5,913 bases of DNA from Marinilabiliales bacterium (GCA_002869425.1 PKSZ01000457.1:1-5913), one strand, 5' to 3'; positions 1-5,913 are shown, counted from the first letter of the stretch. The notes: generated by a model not told the origin, from the sequence alone. Program-made: numbers and translations.

Positions 1-525
1 GATAAGATAGAGACTATTGATTCCTGTGTGTTTTTTAGTTTGAACCCAGAAACAGTGCAGGCAAAGTATCAGGCTTATGTAAGAGATTTTCAGCAAAGGA
101 TGGATGCTGATACTTTGAAGAAAGAATATTTTAATATTGAGAATATTGATCAATATTCAATGGTATATTTTGATGATAATATGCAGGAAGGAAATCAGGA
201 ATACAAAATAAATATATCTGATACCAATACAGTCTTCAACATATCCTTATGGTTAAGAAACATGAATACTGATTTGGTACCGAGAACATTGGTTAATATT
301 ATGCAGGTATCAAATCTCGACACTATTTTGTATTCACCAACTTTTGGTGATTCGTTGATTGCATTTGATGGAATGAATGCTTGTGCTGAATTTAGATTGA
401 AGCCCAAATATAATTGTTCAATTTCTGTTGATATAGAACCTAAAATTGAAGGAACCATTGAGCCTCAGGCTTATAATCTTTTGATTTATCCTGATTCACT
501 GAAGGTTTTTCTTCCTGATATGTAA
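1..525 (+). CDS. Unrecognised protein, C-terminal 174 residues (5' end outside window)
   Basis: The reading frame is open from the first base and ends at TAA 523-525, so this is the 3' part of a longer gene. The first in-frame GTG, at 28, is unlikely to be the true start because coding-like sequence runs through it. About the first 45 visible residues are hydrophilic and probably helical (AKYQAYVRDFQQRMDADTLK). The rest looks like successive beta strands (SMVYFDDNM, EYKINISD, VFNISLWLRNMN, DTILYSPTF, CSISVDIEPKI, NLLIYPDSLKVFLP), suggesting a beta-sandwich C-terminal domain. No membrane segment or catalytic motif is visible in this part, and I do not recognise the family. It is convergent with the envelope operon, so it is a separate transcription unit and any functional link is unproven. 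It could be the soluble tail of a membrane protein or a secreted binding protein. Confidence 0.75.
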   Translation, partial: DKIETIDSCVFFSLNPETVQAKYQAYVRDFQQRMDADTLKKEYFNIENIDQYSMVYFDDNMQEGNQEYKINISDTNTVFNISLWLRNMNTDLVPRTLVNIMQVSNLDTILYSPTFGDSLIAFDGMNACAEFRLKPKYNCSISVDIEPKIEGTIEPQAYNLLIYPDSLKVFLPDM

Positions 526-543
526 AATGAAGTTAGATATTAG
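526..543. other. 18-base convergent intergenic gap, no clear terminator
   Basis: The gap lies between TAA 523-525 of the plus-strand gene and the TAG (546-544) of the minus-strand GT-C gene. The only symmetry is a weak, imperfect 5-bp pairing (AGTTAG with CTACT, around 531-547) with no T-run after it on either strand. I therefore see no convincing intrinsic terminator. Transcripts from both sides may overlap into the opposing coding ends, or termination may be factor-dependent. Confidence 0.6.
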
Positions 544-2115
544 CTACTTATTTTGATAATATTTTATTGAATCCTGGTTTCTATACCATTGCGCATCAAG
601 GTTGATCATTTCATAGATATAGATATTCTTTTTCTTTGCTTTTTCAATTACAGGATTTAATAGGCCTGGTTCACTCTTGATTTTTTCTTCGTAATATTCA
701 AGGCTTTTAATTGGTTTATCTTTTTCCTGTTCAAGAATATCTTTATTCCAGGTTATTTCATAAACGCCTTGTTTTGATAAAAAATAATCTGGTTTTTCAA
801 GTAAAGGCCAGAACCCTGAACGAGGTTTAATATCAAAGAATGAGTACCAATAGGCTTCTTTTGTCATTGAATCATAGTGTACAGATCCATAATGATAGCG
901 AATGCTAAATAATATGCCTTGAGCGTAAAGTGTTCCAATCAGGAGGAATATTAAAATTTTTGGCAGCACTATATTTATTTTAGTTATTTGCTTTAAACAC
1001 AGTGCAAAAGGGATCGCAAGAACAGCATAAGATTCAATGAGTGCTCTGATGCTAAAGCTTCCACCATACCACCAGCACCACCATGAGAACACAATGTACA
1101 GGTTAATTACAAAGAATAATGGAATTGCCCATGAAAATTCGCGAATCTTTCTAAATAGCAATGGAATACCTAAGATGGCAATAATCATGATTGGAGTGTA
1201 TAGCAACCAACCATTTCTATAACTAAATAATCCATTAATAATTTGTGAGTTGTTGAAATAGAAAGGTTCATCTCCATACGAGTAATATAGCCAGCTTCCG
1301 GTAATCATTTTCCAGTATATTATCTGGGGAAGCCATACCAGAAAACTTCCTAACATGATGATAATTATATGTGGGTACTTTTTAAAAAATAGCCTTGTCT
1401 TCTCTTTAAGACTTGTAAGGTTATAAACATTCCAAAACACAAAGAGTAATATAATGATAATATTGGTTGGTCTGATTAGGGATATTAATCCGGTTAAAAG
1501 GCCGATAACAATGGCTGTTCCAATTTTTTGTTTTTCGTGCCACTGGATGGTTTTGTACATAAAGATTGAAAACAATGCAAAACTATACACATGGGTCATT
1601 GCAGGCTGGTCTGTAGCATAATGAAACAGGTTAGTTGCAAATACAATGGCAATGATGGTAAAGCTTATAATCCATTCTGAAAAATATCTTTTTAATACCC
1701 TTCTGAGATAGAACAAACCAAGAATAAGATAAAAAATACTGCTCAAGCCCAGGGCATGTTGATAGGGGCGTGAATATCCATCCGTTTTATAATCCAATAA
1801 ATGTGCTGCACCATGACCAATAAAAAAGAAGGGTGTGTACAAAAATGACATTCCCATCGACATTTTATTTACTCGATTGCCATTATCTAGTTTCTTACCC
1901 CAGAAATACTTGTAAAAATAAGCAGGATCATCATCAACAAATTTTAAGCTTAGATCACCATAAATAAATGTTGCAGGAACATAGTAATAATAAAGTAACA
2001 CATCATGTTCAAGTACCCTTCCTTTTCCCCACCTATCCATATTATGGGTTACAATTAATAAAACAATCAGGCTGAGCCAGATTGTTATTTTACTAATTTT
2101 TACTTTTTTAAGCAT
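544..2115 (-). CDS. Polytopic GT-C-type glycosyltransferase-like membrane protein with C-terminal tail
   Basis: This 523-residue protein has roughly 11-13 hydrophobic segments (about 10-24, 85-105, 119-137, 147-164, 172-190, 199-232 as a pair, 248-268, 303-321, 328-346, 355-373, 383-404). The first loop carries an acidic EHD (36-38) followed by a YYYY run. This is where GT-C enzymes place the catalytic acid that uses polyprenyl-phosphate sugar donors. RPTN (215-218) lies between paired helices, and SWWCWWYGGSF with a following Arg (344-357) matches GT-C-like proteins I associate with Bacteroidota. Donor and acceptor cannot be read from the sequence. After the last helix come about 115 soluble residues ending in a charged helix that resembles the end of the upstream gene's product. 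The ATG at 2115 lies 2 bases after the previous stop (TAATAATG), so translation is probably coupled. It is the last gene of the minus-strand set. The GT-C fold is fairly sure; enzymatic activity is inferred. Confidence 0.75.
   Translation of the reverse strand: MLKKVKISKITIWLSLIVLLIVTHNMDRWGKGRVLEHDVLLYYYYVPATFIYGDLSLKFVDDDPAYFYKYFWGKKLDNGNRVNKMSMGMSFLYTPFFFIGHGAAHLLDYKTDGYSRPYQHALGLSSIFYLILGLFYLRRVLKRYFSEWIISFTIIAIVFATNLFHYATDQPAMTHVYSFALFSIFMYKTIQWHEKQKIGTAIVIGLLTGLISLIRPTNIIIILLFVFWNVYNLTSLKEKTRLFFKKYPHIIIIMLGSFLVWLPQIIYWKMITGSWLYYSYGDEPFYFNNSQIINGLFSYRNGWLLYTPIMIIAILGIPLLFRKIREFSWAIPLFFVINLYIVFSWWCWWYGGSFSIRALIESYAVLAIPFALCLKQITKINIVLPKILIFLLIGTLYAQGILFSIRYHYGSVHYDSMTKEAYWYSFFDIKPRSGFWPLLEKPDYFLSKQGVYEITWNKDILEQEKDKPIKSLEYYEEKIKSEPGLLNPVIEKAKKKNIYIYEMINLDAQWYRNQDSIKYYQNK
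547..699 (-). other. C-terminal tail of the GT-C protein, shared with the neighbouring SGNH protein
   Basis: Residues about 473-523 form a charged, probably helical end. The core KAKKKNIYIYEMINLDAQW (492-510) matches KAKEKNVTFEEMLKLDAEY in the 2118-3422 product at 10 of 19 positions without gaps (K, A, K, K, N, E, M, L, D, A). Both proteins end in QNK. The folds that precede the two tails are unrelated. Confidence 0.7.
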
Positions 2116-2120
2116 TATTA
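2113..2120 (-). promoter_or_regulatory. TAATAATG stop/start junction, SGNH gene to GT-C gene
   Basis: On the minus strand the stop TAA (2120-2118) is followed after two bases by the ATG (2115-2113). There is no purine-rich Shine-Dalgarno upstream, only A/T-rich sequence, as usual for Bacteroidota. The spacing suggests that ribosomes finishing the SGNH gene re-initiate on the GT-C gene. Confidence 0.65.
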
Positions 2121-3422
2121 TTTATTTTGCTGTGAATACATATATTCTGCATCCAGCTTTAGCATTTCTTCAAAAGTAACATTTTTTTCTTTTGCCTTTT
2201 TTTCAATGCTTTTTTTCCATTGTTCACTATCTAATATAGATCGTATAATTTTATTGACCTCTTGTTCTTTATTGCTTGCTGTCTTTTCTTTATCTATTTT
2301 ATTCTTATATTTTTCATATACATCTTCAATAAAACCAAATGCAAACTTATGTAAAGTTGCTTCAGTTGCCATTAAAAGAACAATGTCTTGTTTTTCAAGC
2401 TCTTCAACAACCTTGATATCTTTAACTTTTTTATAACCATCATTTGTATAAGCATCTTTGTAATAGAACCAAAATCCTCCCATGTCAAATACTCTTCTAT
2501 TAATGCCGGCGCTTATAACCTGCCAGTAATAGCTGTCTGCTATGCTAATTACTTTAGGATGATATAGAGAGTCATTATTGTTGAATTCAAATACTGGATA
2601 TGGCATTTTTTTATAACCCAGTTGCCAAAGTAGATTCATCCCTTTTGCAATATCATAATCCGGTTTTCTAAGTGTGTCCGGGATTTCAATTTTATTCCAT
2701 TTAAGGTGTCTGCATTCTTTACCCAACATTTTTGAAGAATAGTTTAGGATTGAATCCATTCCCAAAGCCATTCCGTAAAAACTCCAGTGAATTCCATATT
2801 CAGGATAAAGCGGGTAAGTGGCAGTGTCTTTTATGAGAGGGAATAAACTATTTAAGTCAATAAATGGAATACCCCGATCTTTACACGCTTTTAGCCAATA
2901 TTCATGGTTGGTAATTGATAGGGTATCCGACTTATACTTTTCAGGTATAGATTCAGGAAAAAAACTGGCTTTCCCAGGAGCAAAAACAACAAGTAGTTTA
3001 ACACCTTCATTGTTTAAACATTCATTAATAAATTGTAGTTTGTCTGCTTTATTGTTAATGGAGTCTTTTCCAATAAAATCTCTTCCAAAATATGCATCAA
3101 TGTAGCCCTTTTCAAATAAAATATTGTTTTTCCCAATAACCACACCTGCAGCATTCGCTTCATTAAATATGGAATAACTAATTTGATTATGAAGTCTTAC
3201 CAAAATGTTTCTCAGACCAATATTTTCTTCAGTAAATTGATTTACGTTTGTTTGGTATGTGCCATCAATCCATTTGTCCCAACTTAATTCTGGATTTTTT
3301 GTTTCAACAAAATACCCATCTAAATCTTCTGTTTCTGCAAATCCAATAATTTTTTGAATCATTGGAATGAGTAAGACACCAATTAAAACAATAAGTAATA
3401 TTTTTTTTATGTTTTTCTGCAT
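2118..3422 (-). CDS. AlgJ/AlgX/DHHW-like SGNH-fold protein, membrane-anchored, probable partner of the MBOAT
   Basis: This 434-residue protein starts with a lysine-rich N-terminus and one hydrophobic segment (about 8-21), a signal anchor placing the rest outside the inner membrane. The strand VKLLVVFAPGKASFFPE (141-157), GIHWSFYG (210-217) and IADSYYW (294-300) are spaced as in AlgJ/AlgX-type acetyltransferases, giving H212 and S297 as candidate catalytic residues. Family members take an acyl group passed across the membrane by an MBOAT and place it on a polysaccharide. The DxH Asp of AlgX/AlgJ is replaced: residue 210 is Gly. After the domain, residues about 370-434 are a charged helical extension ending like the downstream GT-C protein. 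The ATG overlaps the stop of the MBOAT gene by one base, strong support for a functional pair. Family confidence is good. The acyl group and acceptor are unknown, and an esterase or non-catalytic role remains possible. Confidence 0.8.
   Translation of the reverse strand: MQKNIKKILLIVLIGVLLIPMIQKIIGFAETEDLDGYFVETKNPELSWDKWIDGTYQTNVNQFTEENIGLRNILVRLHNQISYSIFNEANAAGVVIGKNNILFEKGYIDAYFGRDFIGKDSINNKADKLQFINECLNNEGVKLLVVFAPGKASFFPESIPEKYKSDTLSITNHEYWLKACKDRGIPFIDLNSLFPLIKDTATYPLYPEYGIHWSFYGMALGMDSILNYSSKMLGKECRHLKWNKIEIPDTLRKPDYDIAKGMNLLWQLGYKKMPYPVFEFNNNDSLYHPKVISIADSYYWQVISAGINRRVFDMGGFWFYYKDAYTNDGYKKVKDIKVVEELEKQDIVLLMATEATLHKFAFGFIEDVYEKYKNKIDKEKTASNKEQEVNKIIRSILDSEQWKKSIEKKAKEKNVTFEEMLKLDAEYMYSQQNK
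2121..2261 (-). other. C-terminal tail of the SGNH protein, shared with the GT-C protein
   Basis: Residues about 388-434 contain IIRSILDSEQW, then KAKEKNVTFEEMLKLDAEY (409-427), then YSQQNK. The core is gapless-alignable with the end of the 544-2115 product. It lies beyond the SGNH fold, after a Lys/Glu-rich linker (about 370-387), so it looks like an appended module rather than part of the enzyme core. Confidence 0.7.
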
Positions 3423-3424
3423 TA
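3420..3424 (-). promoter_or_regulatory. TAATG one-base overlap, MBOAT gene to SGNH gene
   Basis: The stop TAA (3424-3422) of the MBOAT gene shares its last A with the ATG (3422-3420) of the SGNH gene. No Shine-Dalgarno sequence precedes it, so the start probably depends on ribosomes terminating on the MBOAT gene. This would keep the two acyl-transfer partners in a fixed ratio. Confidence 0.7.
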
Positions 3425-4852
3425 AAATCTAAAATATATAAATGGATTAAAACCAGAAGATGTTATTGAACTAATTGATATTGTTAATAATATAATTACA
3501 ATAATGGATAAGATAATATTGGTAGAAACATTATATTTATCTCTGTTAAAGAAGAAGTTTTCAATTTTTAATCCAAATCCGAAGGCTGTCAGAAATGAGA
3601 AAAGCAATCCAACTGTTAGTATTGTCCAAAATTGATTGCTGAAAAGAATGGATGTATTACTCTCTGTCCAGCTAAACATTTTTTCTGTATAAAAAACAAT
3701 TTGATCAAATGAGTCAGCCCGGAAAATAACCCATCCAACAAGTGTAATGATAAATGTTATTAGAATACTTGGCCATTTTCCGATGAAAGAATAAAATTTC
3801 AATAAAAATAACCGATCTAAAATTAGGAAAAATCCATGAAAAGCACCCCATATAACAAAGTTCCATGCTGCTCCATGCCATAAACCCGAAACAAGAAAGA
3901 CAAACCATAGGTTAAAATATAGCCTGAACTTCGATTGTACTTTATTTCCTCCCAGTGGTATGTAAAGATAGTCTTTCATCCATCTTCCAAGCGTAATGTG
4001 CCATCGGCGCCAAAATTCACTGATGTTTTGGGAAATGTATGAATTGTTGAAGTTTTCAGGAAATTTAAACCCAATCATTCGGCCAATTCCAATAGCCATG
4101 TCGGAATAACCTGCGAAATCAAAATAGATTTGAATGGCATATGCCAGTATTCCAATCCAGGCAAGAGATGTTGAAAGATCATTGTTACTCAAGGCAAAAA
4201 TTTCATCTGCTTTTTGACCTACTACATTAGCAATAAGAACTTTCTTTGAAAGACCAATTACAAAACGATAAAATCCTGTGAGCTTATTATCAAGTGTCTC
4301 TTTGTCCTGTCGATTCGTAATTTGGTCTGCAATTTCATTGAACCTAACTATAGGCCCTGCAATTAGTTGTGGAAACATCATGATATACATGATGTAATCA
4401 AAAACATTATTAAGCGGTTTGTGCTTGCCTCTGTATATATCAATTGAGTAGGTAAGAGTTTGAAAAGTGTAAAAAGATATACCTATTGGCAGTGCAATTT
4501 TAGTCCATTCCAGCTCATCCATCCCAAAGCTACCAATTATAGTATTTACATTTTCAACAAAGAAGTTGGCGTACTTAAAGAATATCAATAAACCTAAATT
4601 GGTAGAGACGCTCAGGGCCAGGAATATTTTTTTTTGTTTTTTTGTTTTTGATTGGTAAAGAGCACGTACAATGAAGAAATCCAGAAATGTTGAAGTCATT
4701 AAAATGAATACAAACCAAGGCTCTCCCCATGTGTAAAAAAATATGCTGGCAATTAGTAAAACAGTATTCTTAAATGACCTGTCTGAAAAATAGTAGAGTA
4801 CCAGAAACAGAGGTAAAAAATAGAGAAGAAAAATACTGCTGCTAAATACCAT
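3422..4852 (-). CDS. MBOAT-family membrane O-acyltransferase (AlgI-like)
   Basis: This 476-residue protein is of normal AlgI length and is hydrophobic almost throughout. Its N-terminus (MVFSSSIFLLYFLPLFLVLY) is the classical AlgI/DltB-type start, which fixes the ATG at 4852. Other family signatures follow in order: PIGISFYTFQ (122-131), PQLIAGPIVRF (161-171), FDFAGYSDMAIG (244-255), FPENFNNSY (264-272), EFWRRWHITLGRW (279-291) and SGLWHGAAWNF (322-332). H326 is the conserved catalytic His and H285 the second conserved His. The protein would take acyl groups, probably acetyl from acetyl-CoA, from the cytoplasm and pass them through the membrane to an extracytoplasmic acyltransferase. The next gene, overlapping by one base, encodes exactly such an AlgJ/AlgX-like protein. 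It is preceded by a 44-base gap with an A-rich leader (AAAAAAATAAAATG). An A9 tract lies around codons 73-75. The family is near certain; the acceptor glycan is unknown, so I give no gene symbol. Confidence 0.95.
   Translation of the reverse strand: MVFSSSIFLLYFLPLFLVLYYFSDRSFKNTVLLIASIFFYTWGEPWFVFILMTSTFLDFFIVRALYQSKTKKQKKIFLALSVSTNLGLLIFFKYANFFVENVNTIIGSFGMDELEWTKIALPIGISFYTFQTLTYSIDIYRGKHKPLNNVFDYIMYIMMFPQLIAGPIVRFNEIADQITNRQDKETLDNKLTGFYRFVIGLSKKVLIANVVGQKADEIFALSNNDLSTSLAWIGILAYAIQIYFDFAGYSDMAIGIGRMIGFKFPENFNNSYISQNISEFWRRWHITLGRWMKDYLYIPLGGNKVQSKFRLYFNLWFVFLVSGLWHGAAWNFVIWGAFHGFFLILDRLFLLKFYSFIGKWPSILITFIITLVGWVIFRADSFDQIVFYTEKMFSWTESNTSILFSNQFWTILTVGLLFSFLTAFGFGLKIENFFFNRDKYNVSTNIILSIIVIILLTISISSITSSGFNPFIYFRF
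4627..4643 (-). repeat. A7-C-A9 homopolymer tract inside the MBOAT gene
   Basis: On the coding strand this reads as seven As, one C and nine As, encoding a Lys/Gln-rich cytoplasmic-looking loop (about residues 70-76, KKQKKIF) between early membrane helices. A change of one A would frameshift the gene after about 75 codons. Shorter A8 tracts occur elsewhere in the operon (3401-3408, 5014-5021, 5593-5600). Confidence 0.6.
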
Positions 4853-4896
4853 TTTATTTTTTTAAAGCAGAACGAAACTAGCAAAAATATTTATAA
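4853..4896 (-). promoter_or_regulatory. 44-base gap before the MBOAT gene with a weak Bacteroidota-type -7 match
   Basis: This is the only real gap inside the minus-strand set. The minus strand carries TATTTTTG (4889-4882), fitting the Bacteroidota -7 consensus TAnnTTTG, about 30 bases before the MBOAT ATG. No TTG or TTTG -33 element is seen at the usual distance upstream. In DNA this AT-rich the match may be chance, so an internal promoter is possible but weakly supported. The last bases before the ATG are A-rich, consistent with initiation without Shine-Dalgarno. Confidence 0.25.
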
Positions 4897-5829
4897 CTAT
4901 TGTTTTCCACTTTGGCTTTCATATAGCGAATCAAGATCTGCAAAATAGAAATTGATTTGCTTTTCTTTGGGTTTGTGCTTTAACAGCAAGACTTTATCTT
5001 TGGGTGCCTGCTGTTTTTTTTCTTCCGGTATACTTTCATGGTCCAACTTTGAGTTGTTGATTCCACAGGCCAAGTATAGAATACCATTTTCGTCTGTATA
5101 ATGCCCGTATTTTCCCCAAAGACCACTATCTCCAGCAATACCAATAACCTGAATTCCTTTTTCCTGCACTTTTTTTAGGTGAGGATAGACAATGCTGTCG
5201 AAGGTTTGATTTACATCGCAGCTAAAACCTGTATTCTTAAACAGGTTGGCGTATGTATTGGCGTTTTTTGCATAATTGTGCCATGAGATATTATGCGTAA
5301 GAATTATAAGATGACTTGATTTAGTAATCGAATCACAAACATTTTTAATTAATTGATATTGCTTTTGTGTTTCAAGGCAGAATTTATCCTGATCACTTTT
5401 AAACACGCTATCCATATTAGTATTTAAATTTAATAAGGTAATACCATTGAAGTTGGATGCGTAATACAAATCTTTGCCTGTTTTTTCAGTAATCCATTCA
5501 TGGTGTCCGTGTAAAACATCATGGTTACCCCATGTCCAGTGAACCTTGTCACTCTTCAGATCAAAAATACTGTCAATATAGGAGAGGGTTTCTTTTTTTT
5601 CAGTAAGATGCGAACAAACGTCACCTCCAAGCCAAACCTGGTCAAATTGAGAATAATCAAGATTTTCAATACGTTTATCTACCTTGTCATGGGTATACCA
5701 ACGATATATATGTCCGGCAAAGAAATAAGTGTATGTTTCTTTGGCTTTCTCCTTGTTTGTTTTGGTTTTTGAATGGTTGCAAGAGAAAAATAAAATTGCA
5801 ATTAGAAAAAGAATGATTACCCTGTTCAT
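4897..5829 (-). CDS. Calcineurin-like metallophosphoesterase lipoprotein with altered metal-site motifs
   Basis: This 310-residue protein begins with a lipoprotein signal: MNR, a hydrophobic stretch (4-15) and FFSC with the lipidated Cys at 17, followed by a polar KTKTNKEK linker. It should be anchored to an envelope membrane facing outward from the cytoplasm. Metallophosphoesterase landmarks appear in order: FFAGH (36-40), VWLGGD (65-70), WGNHD (100-104), a strand plus His in IILTHN (175-180), and IAGDSG (231-236). GGD, GNHD and LTH at this spacing make the fold assignment good. However, motif I, normally DxH, is A38-G39-H40, and the last motif, normally GHxH, is GDSG, so several ligands of the two-metal site seem to be missing. 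H243 nearby could substitute. The ATG overlaps the previous stop by one base, and the MBOAT gene follows after 44 bases. The substrate is unknown; it may hydrolyse a phosphoester in the envelope or have a non-catalytic binding role. Confidence 0.8.
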   Translation of the reverse strand: MNRVIILFLIAILFFSCNHSKTKTNKEKAKETYTYFFAGHIYRWYTHDKVDKRIENLDYSQFDQVWLGGDVCSHLTEKKETLSYIDSIFDLKSDKVHWTWGNHDVLHGHHEWITEKTGKDLYYASNFNGITLLNLNTNMDSVFKSDQDKFCLETQKQYQLIKNVCDSITKSSHLIILTHNISWHNYAKNANTYANLFKNTGFSCDVNQTFDSIVYPHLKKVQEKGIQVIGIAGDSGLWGKYGHYTDENGILYLACGINNSKLDHESIPEEKKQQAPKDKVLLLKHKPKEKQINFYFADLDSLYESQSGKQ

Positions 5830-5831
5830 TA
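5827..5831 (-). promoter_or_regulatory. TAATG one-base overlap, upstream gene to phosphoesterase gene
   Basis: The stop TAA (5831-5829) of the gene entering from the right shares its last A with the ATG (5829-5827) of the phosphoesterase lipoprotein. It has the same arrangement as the junction at 3420-3424, which supports the start codon and extends the operon beyond the window. Confidence 0.65.
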
Positions 5832-5913
5832 TTGTAAAATTTCAATTGTCAGATCATCAAAGTATACATCTTCTTCGGCAGTATTCATGACAAATGCTTT
5901 GATTTTTTTCCCA
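5829..5913 (-). CDS. C-terminal 27 residues of an unknown gene, probably a beta-sandwich envelope protein
   Basis: Reading the minus strand from 5912, an open frame of 27 codons ends at TAA 5831-5829. The visible end includes KIKAFVMNT and then EEDVYFDDLTIEILQ. A final strand of the form VYFDDLTIEI is common at the C-terminus of jelly-roll or lectin-like beta-sandwich domains in secreted and surface proteins. This is suggestive only, since so little of the gene is present. Its stop codon overlaps the start of the phosphoesterase gene, so it belongs to the same operon, upstream of everything else seen here. Confidence 0.65.
   Translation of the reverse strand, partial: GKKIKAFVMNTAEEDVYFDDLTIEILQ

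Noticed and set aside
195..458. Minus-strand open frame of 87 codons inside the plus-strand gene
   Set aside because: It lies wholly antisense to the better-supported beta-rich frame and shows no recognisable motif, so it is a shadow frame.
28..525. GTG at 28 as the start of a complete plus-strand gene
   Set aside because: The frame stays open to the first base, and the residues before the GTG look as coding-like as those after it. A gene truncated by the window edge is the simpler reading.
531..547. Bidirectional terminator hairpin between the convergent genes
   Set aside because: The best stem is about 5 bp with a bulge and has no T-run on either side, too weak to call.
1037..1222. Plus-strand open frame of 61 codons inside the GT-C gene
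   Set aside because: It is antisense to a membrane segment region of a clear GT-C-like protein and has no independent support.
2206..3105. Two plus-strand open frames (2206-2436 and 2818-3105) inside the SGNH gene
   Set aside because: Both are antisense to recognisable parts of the SGNH protein. Their apparent hydrophobic stretches come from the complement of Lys/Glu-rich codons.
3714..3908. Alternative minus-strand frame of 64 codons inside the MBOAT gene
   Set aside because: It overlaps the segment encoding the catalytic SGLWHG motif in the correct frame, and a second protein here has no support.
3422..4852. Calling the locus an alginate operon with algI and algJ symbols
   Set aside because: Only the MBOAT/SGNH pair is shared. 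No alginate polymerase, export, lyase or epimerase gene is present, and such pairs modify many different glycans.
5521..5772. Plus-strand open frame of 83 codons inside the phosphoesterase gene
   Set aside because: It is antisense to the GGD and GNHD motifs of the phosphoesterase and has no start context or family resemblance.

Overview
The window is AT-rich, gene-dense DNA from a member of the Bacteroidota, with no RNA gene, insertion sequence or CRISPR array visible. The phylum call rests on four things: A-rich leaders instead of Shine-Dalgarno sites, a lipoprotein signal ending FFSC, envelope protein families typical of that phylum, and a WWCWWYGGSF segment that I associate with GT-C proteins of Bacteroidota. 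Genus cannot be read from the sequence.

Layout. Positions 1-525 (+) hold the 3' end of an unrecognised gene whose start lies left of the window. An 18-base gap separates it tail-to-tail from a tightly packed minus-strand gene set filling the rest. In the direction of transcription (right to left) this set is: the last 27 codons of an unknown gene (5913-5829); a calcineurin-like metallophosphoesterase lipoprotein (5829-4897); an AlgI-type MBOAT O-acyltransferase (4852-3422); an AlgJ/AlgX/DHHW-like SGNH protein with an N-terminal membrane anchor (3422-2118); and a polytopic GT-C-type glycosyltransferase-like protein (2115-544). Two junctions are one-base TAATG overlaps, one is a 2-base gap and one is a 44-base gap, so the genes are very probably one operon that begins outside the window.

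How they may work together (inference). MBOAT plus AlgJ/X-like pairs move acyl groups, usually acetyl, from the cytoplasm across the inner membrane onto an extracytoplasmic glycan. The GT-C protein would add a sugar from a lipid-linked donor on the same side of the membrane. The lipoprotein phosphoesterase may act on a phosphorylated envelope substrate or be a non-catalytic relative. Together this looks like an envelope glycan or exopolysaccharide decoration cassette. It is not a canonical alginate operon, because no polymerase, export or epimerase gene is in view.

Most unusual observations. The GT-C protein and its SGNH neighbour, which have unrelated folds, end in the same short charged helical tail. 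The SGNH protein appears to lack the Asp of the AlgJ/AlgX catalytic triad. The phosphoesterase lacks the Asp of motif I and has GDSG where GHxH is expected.
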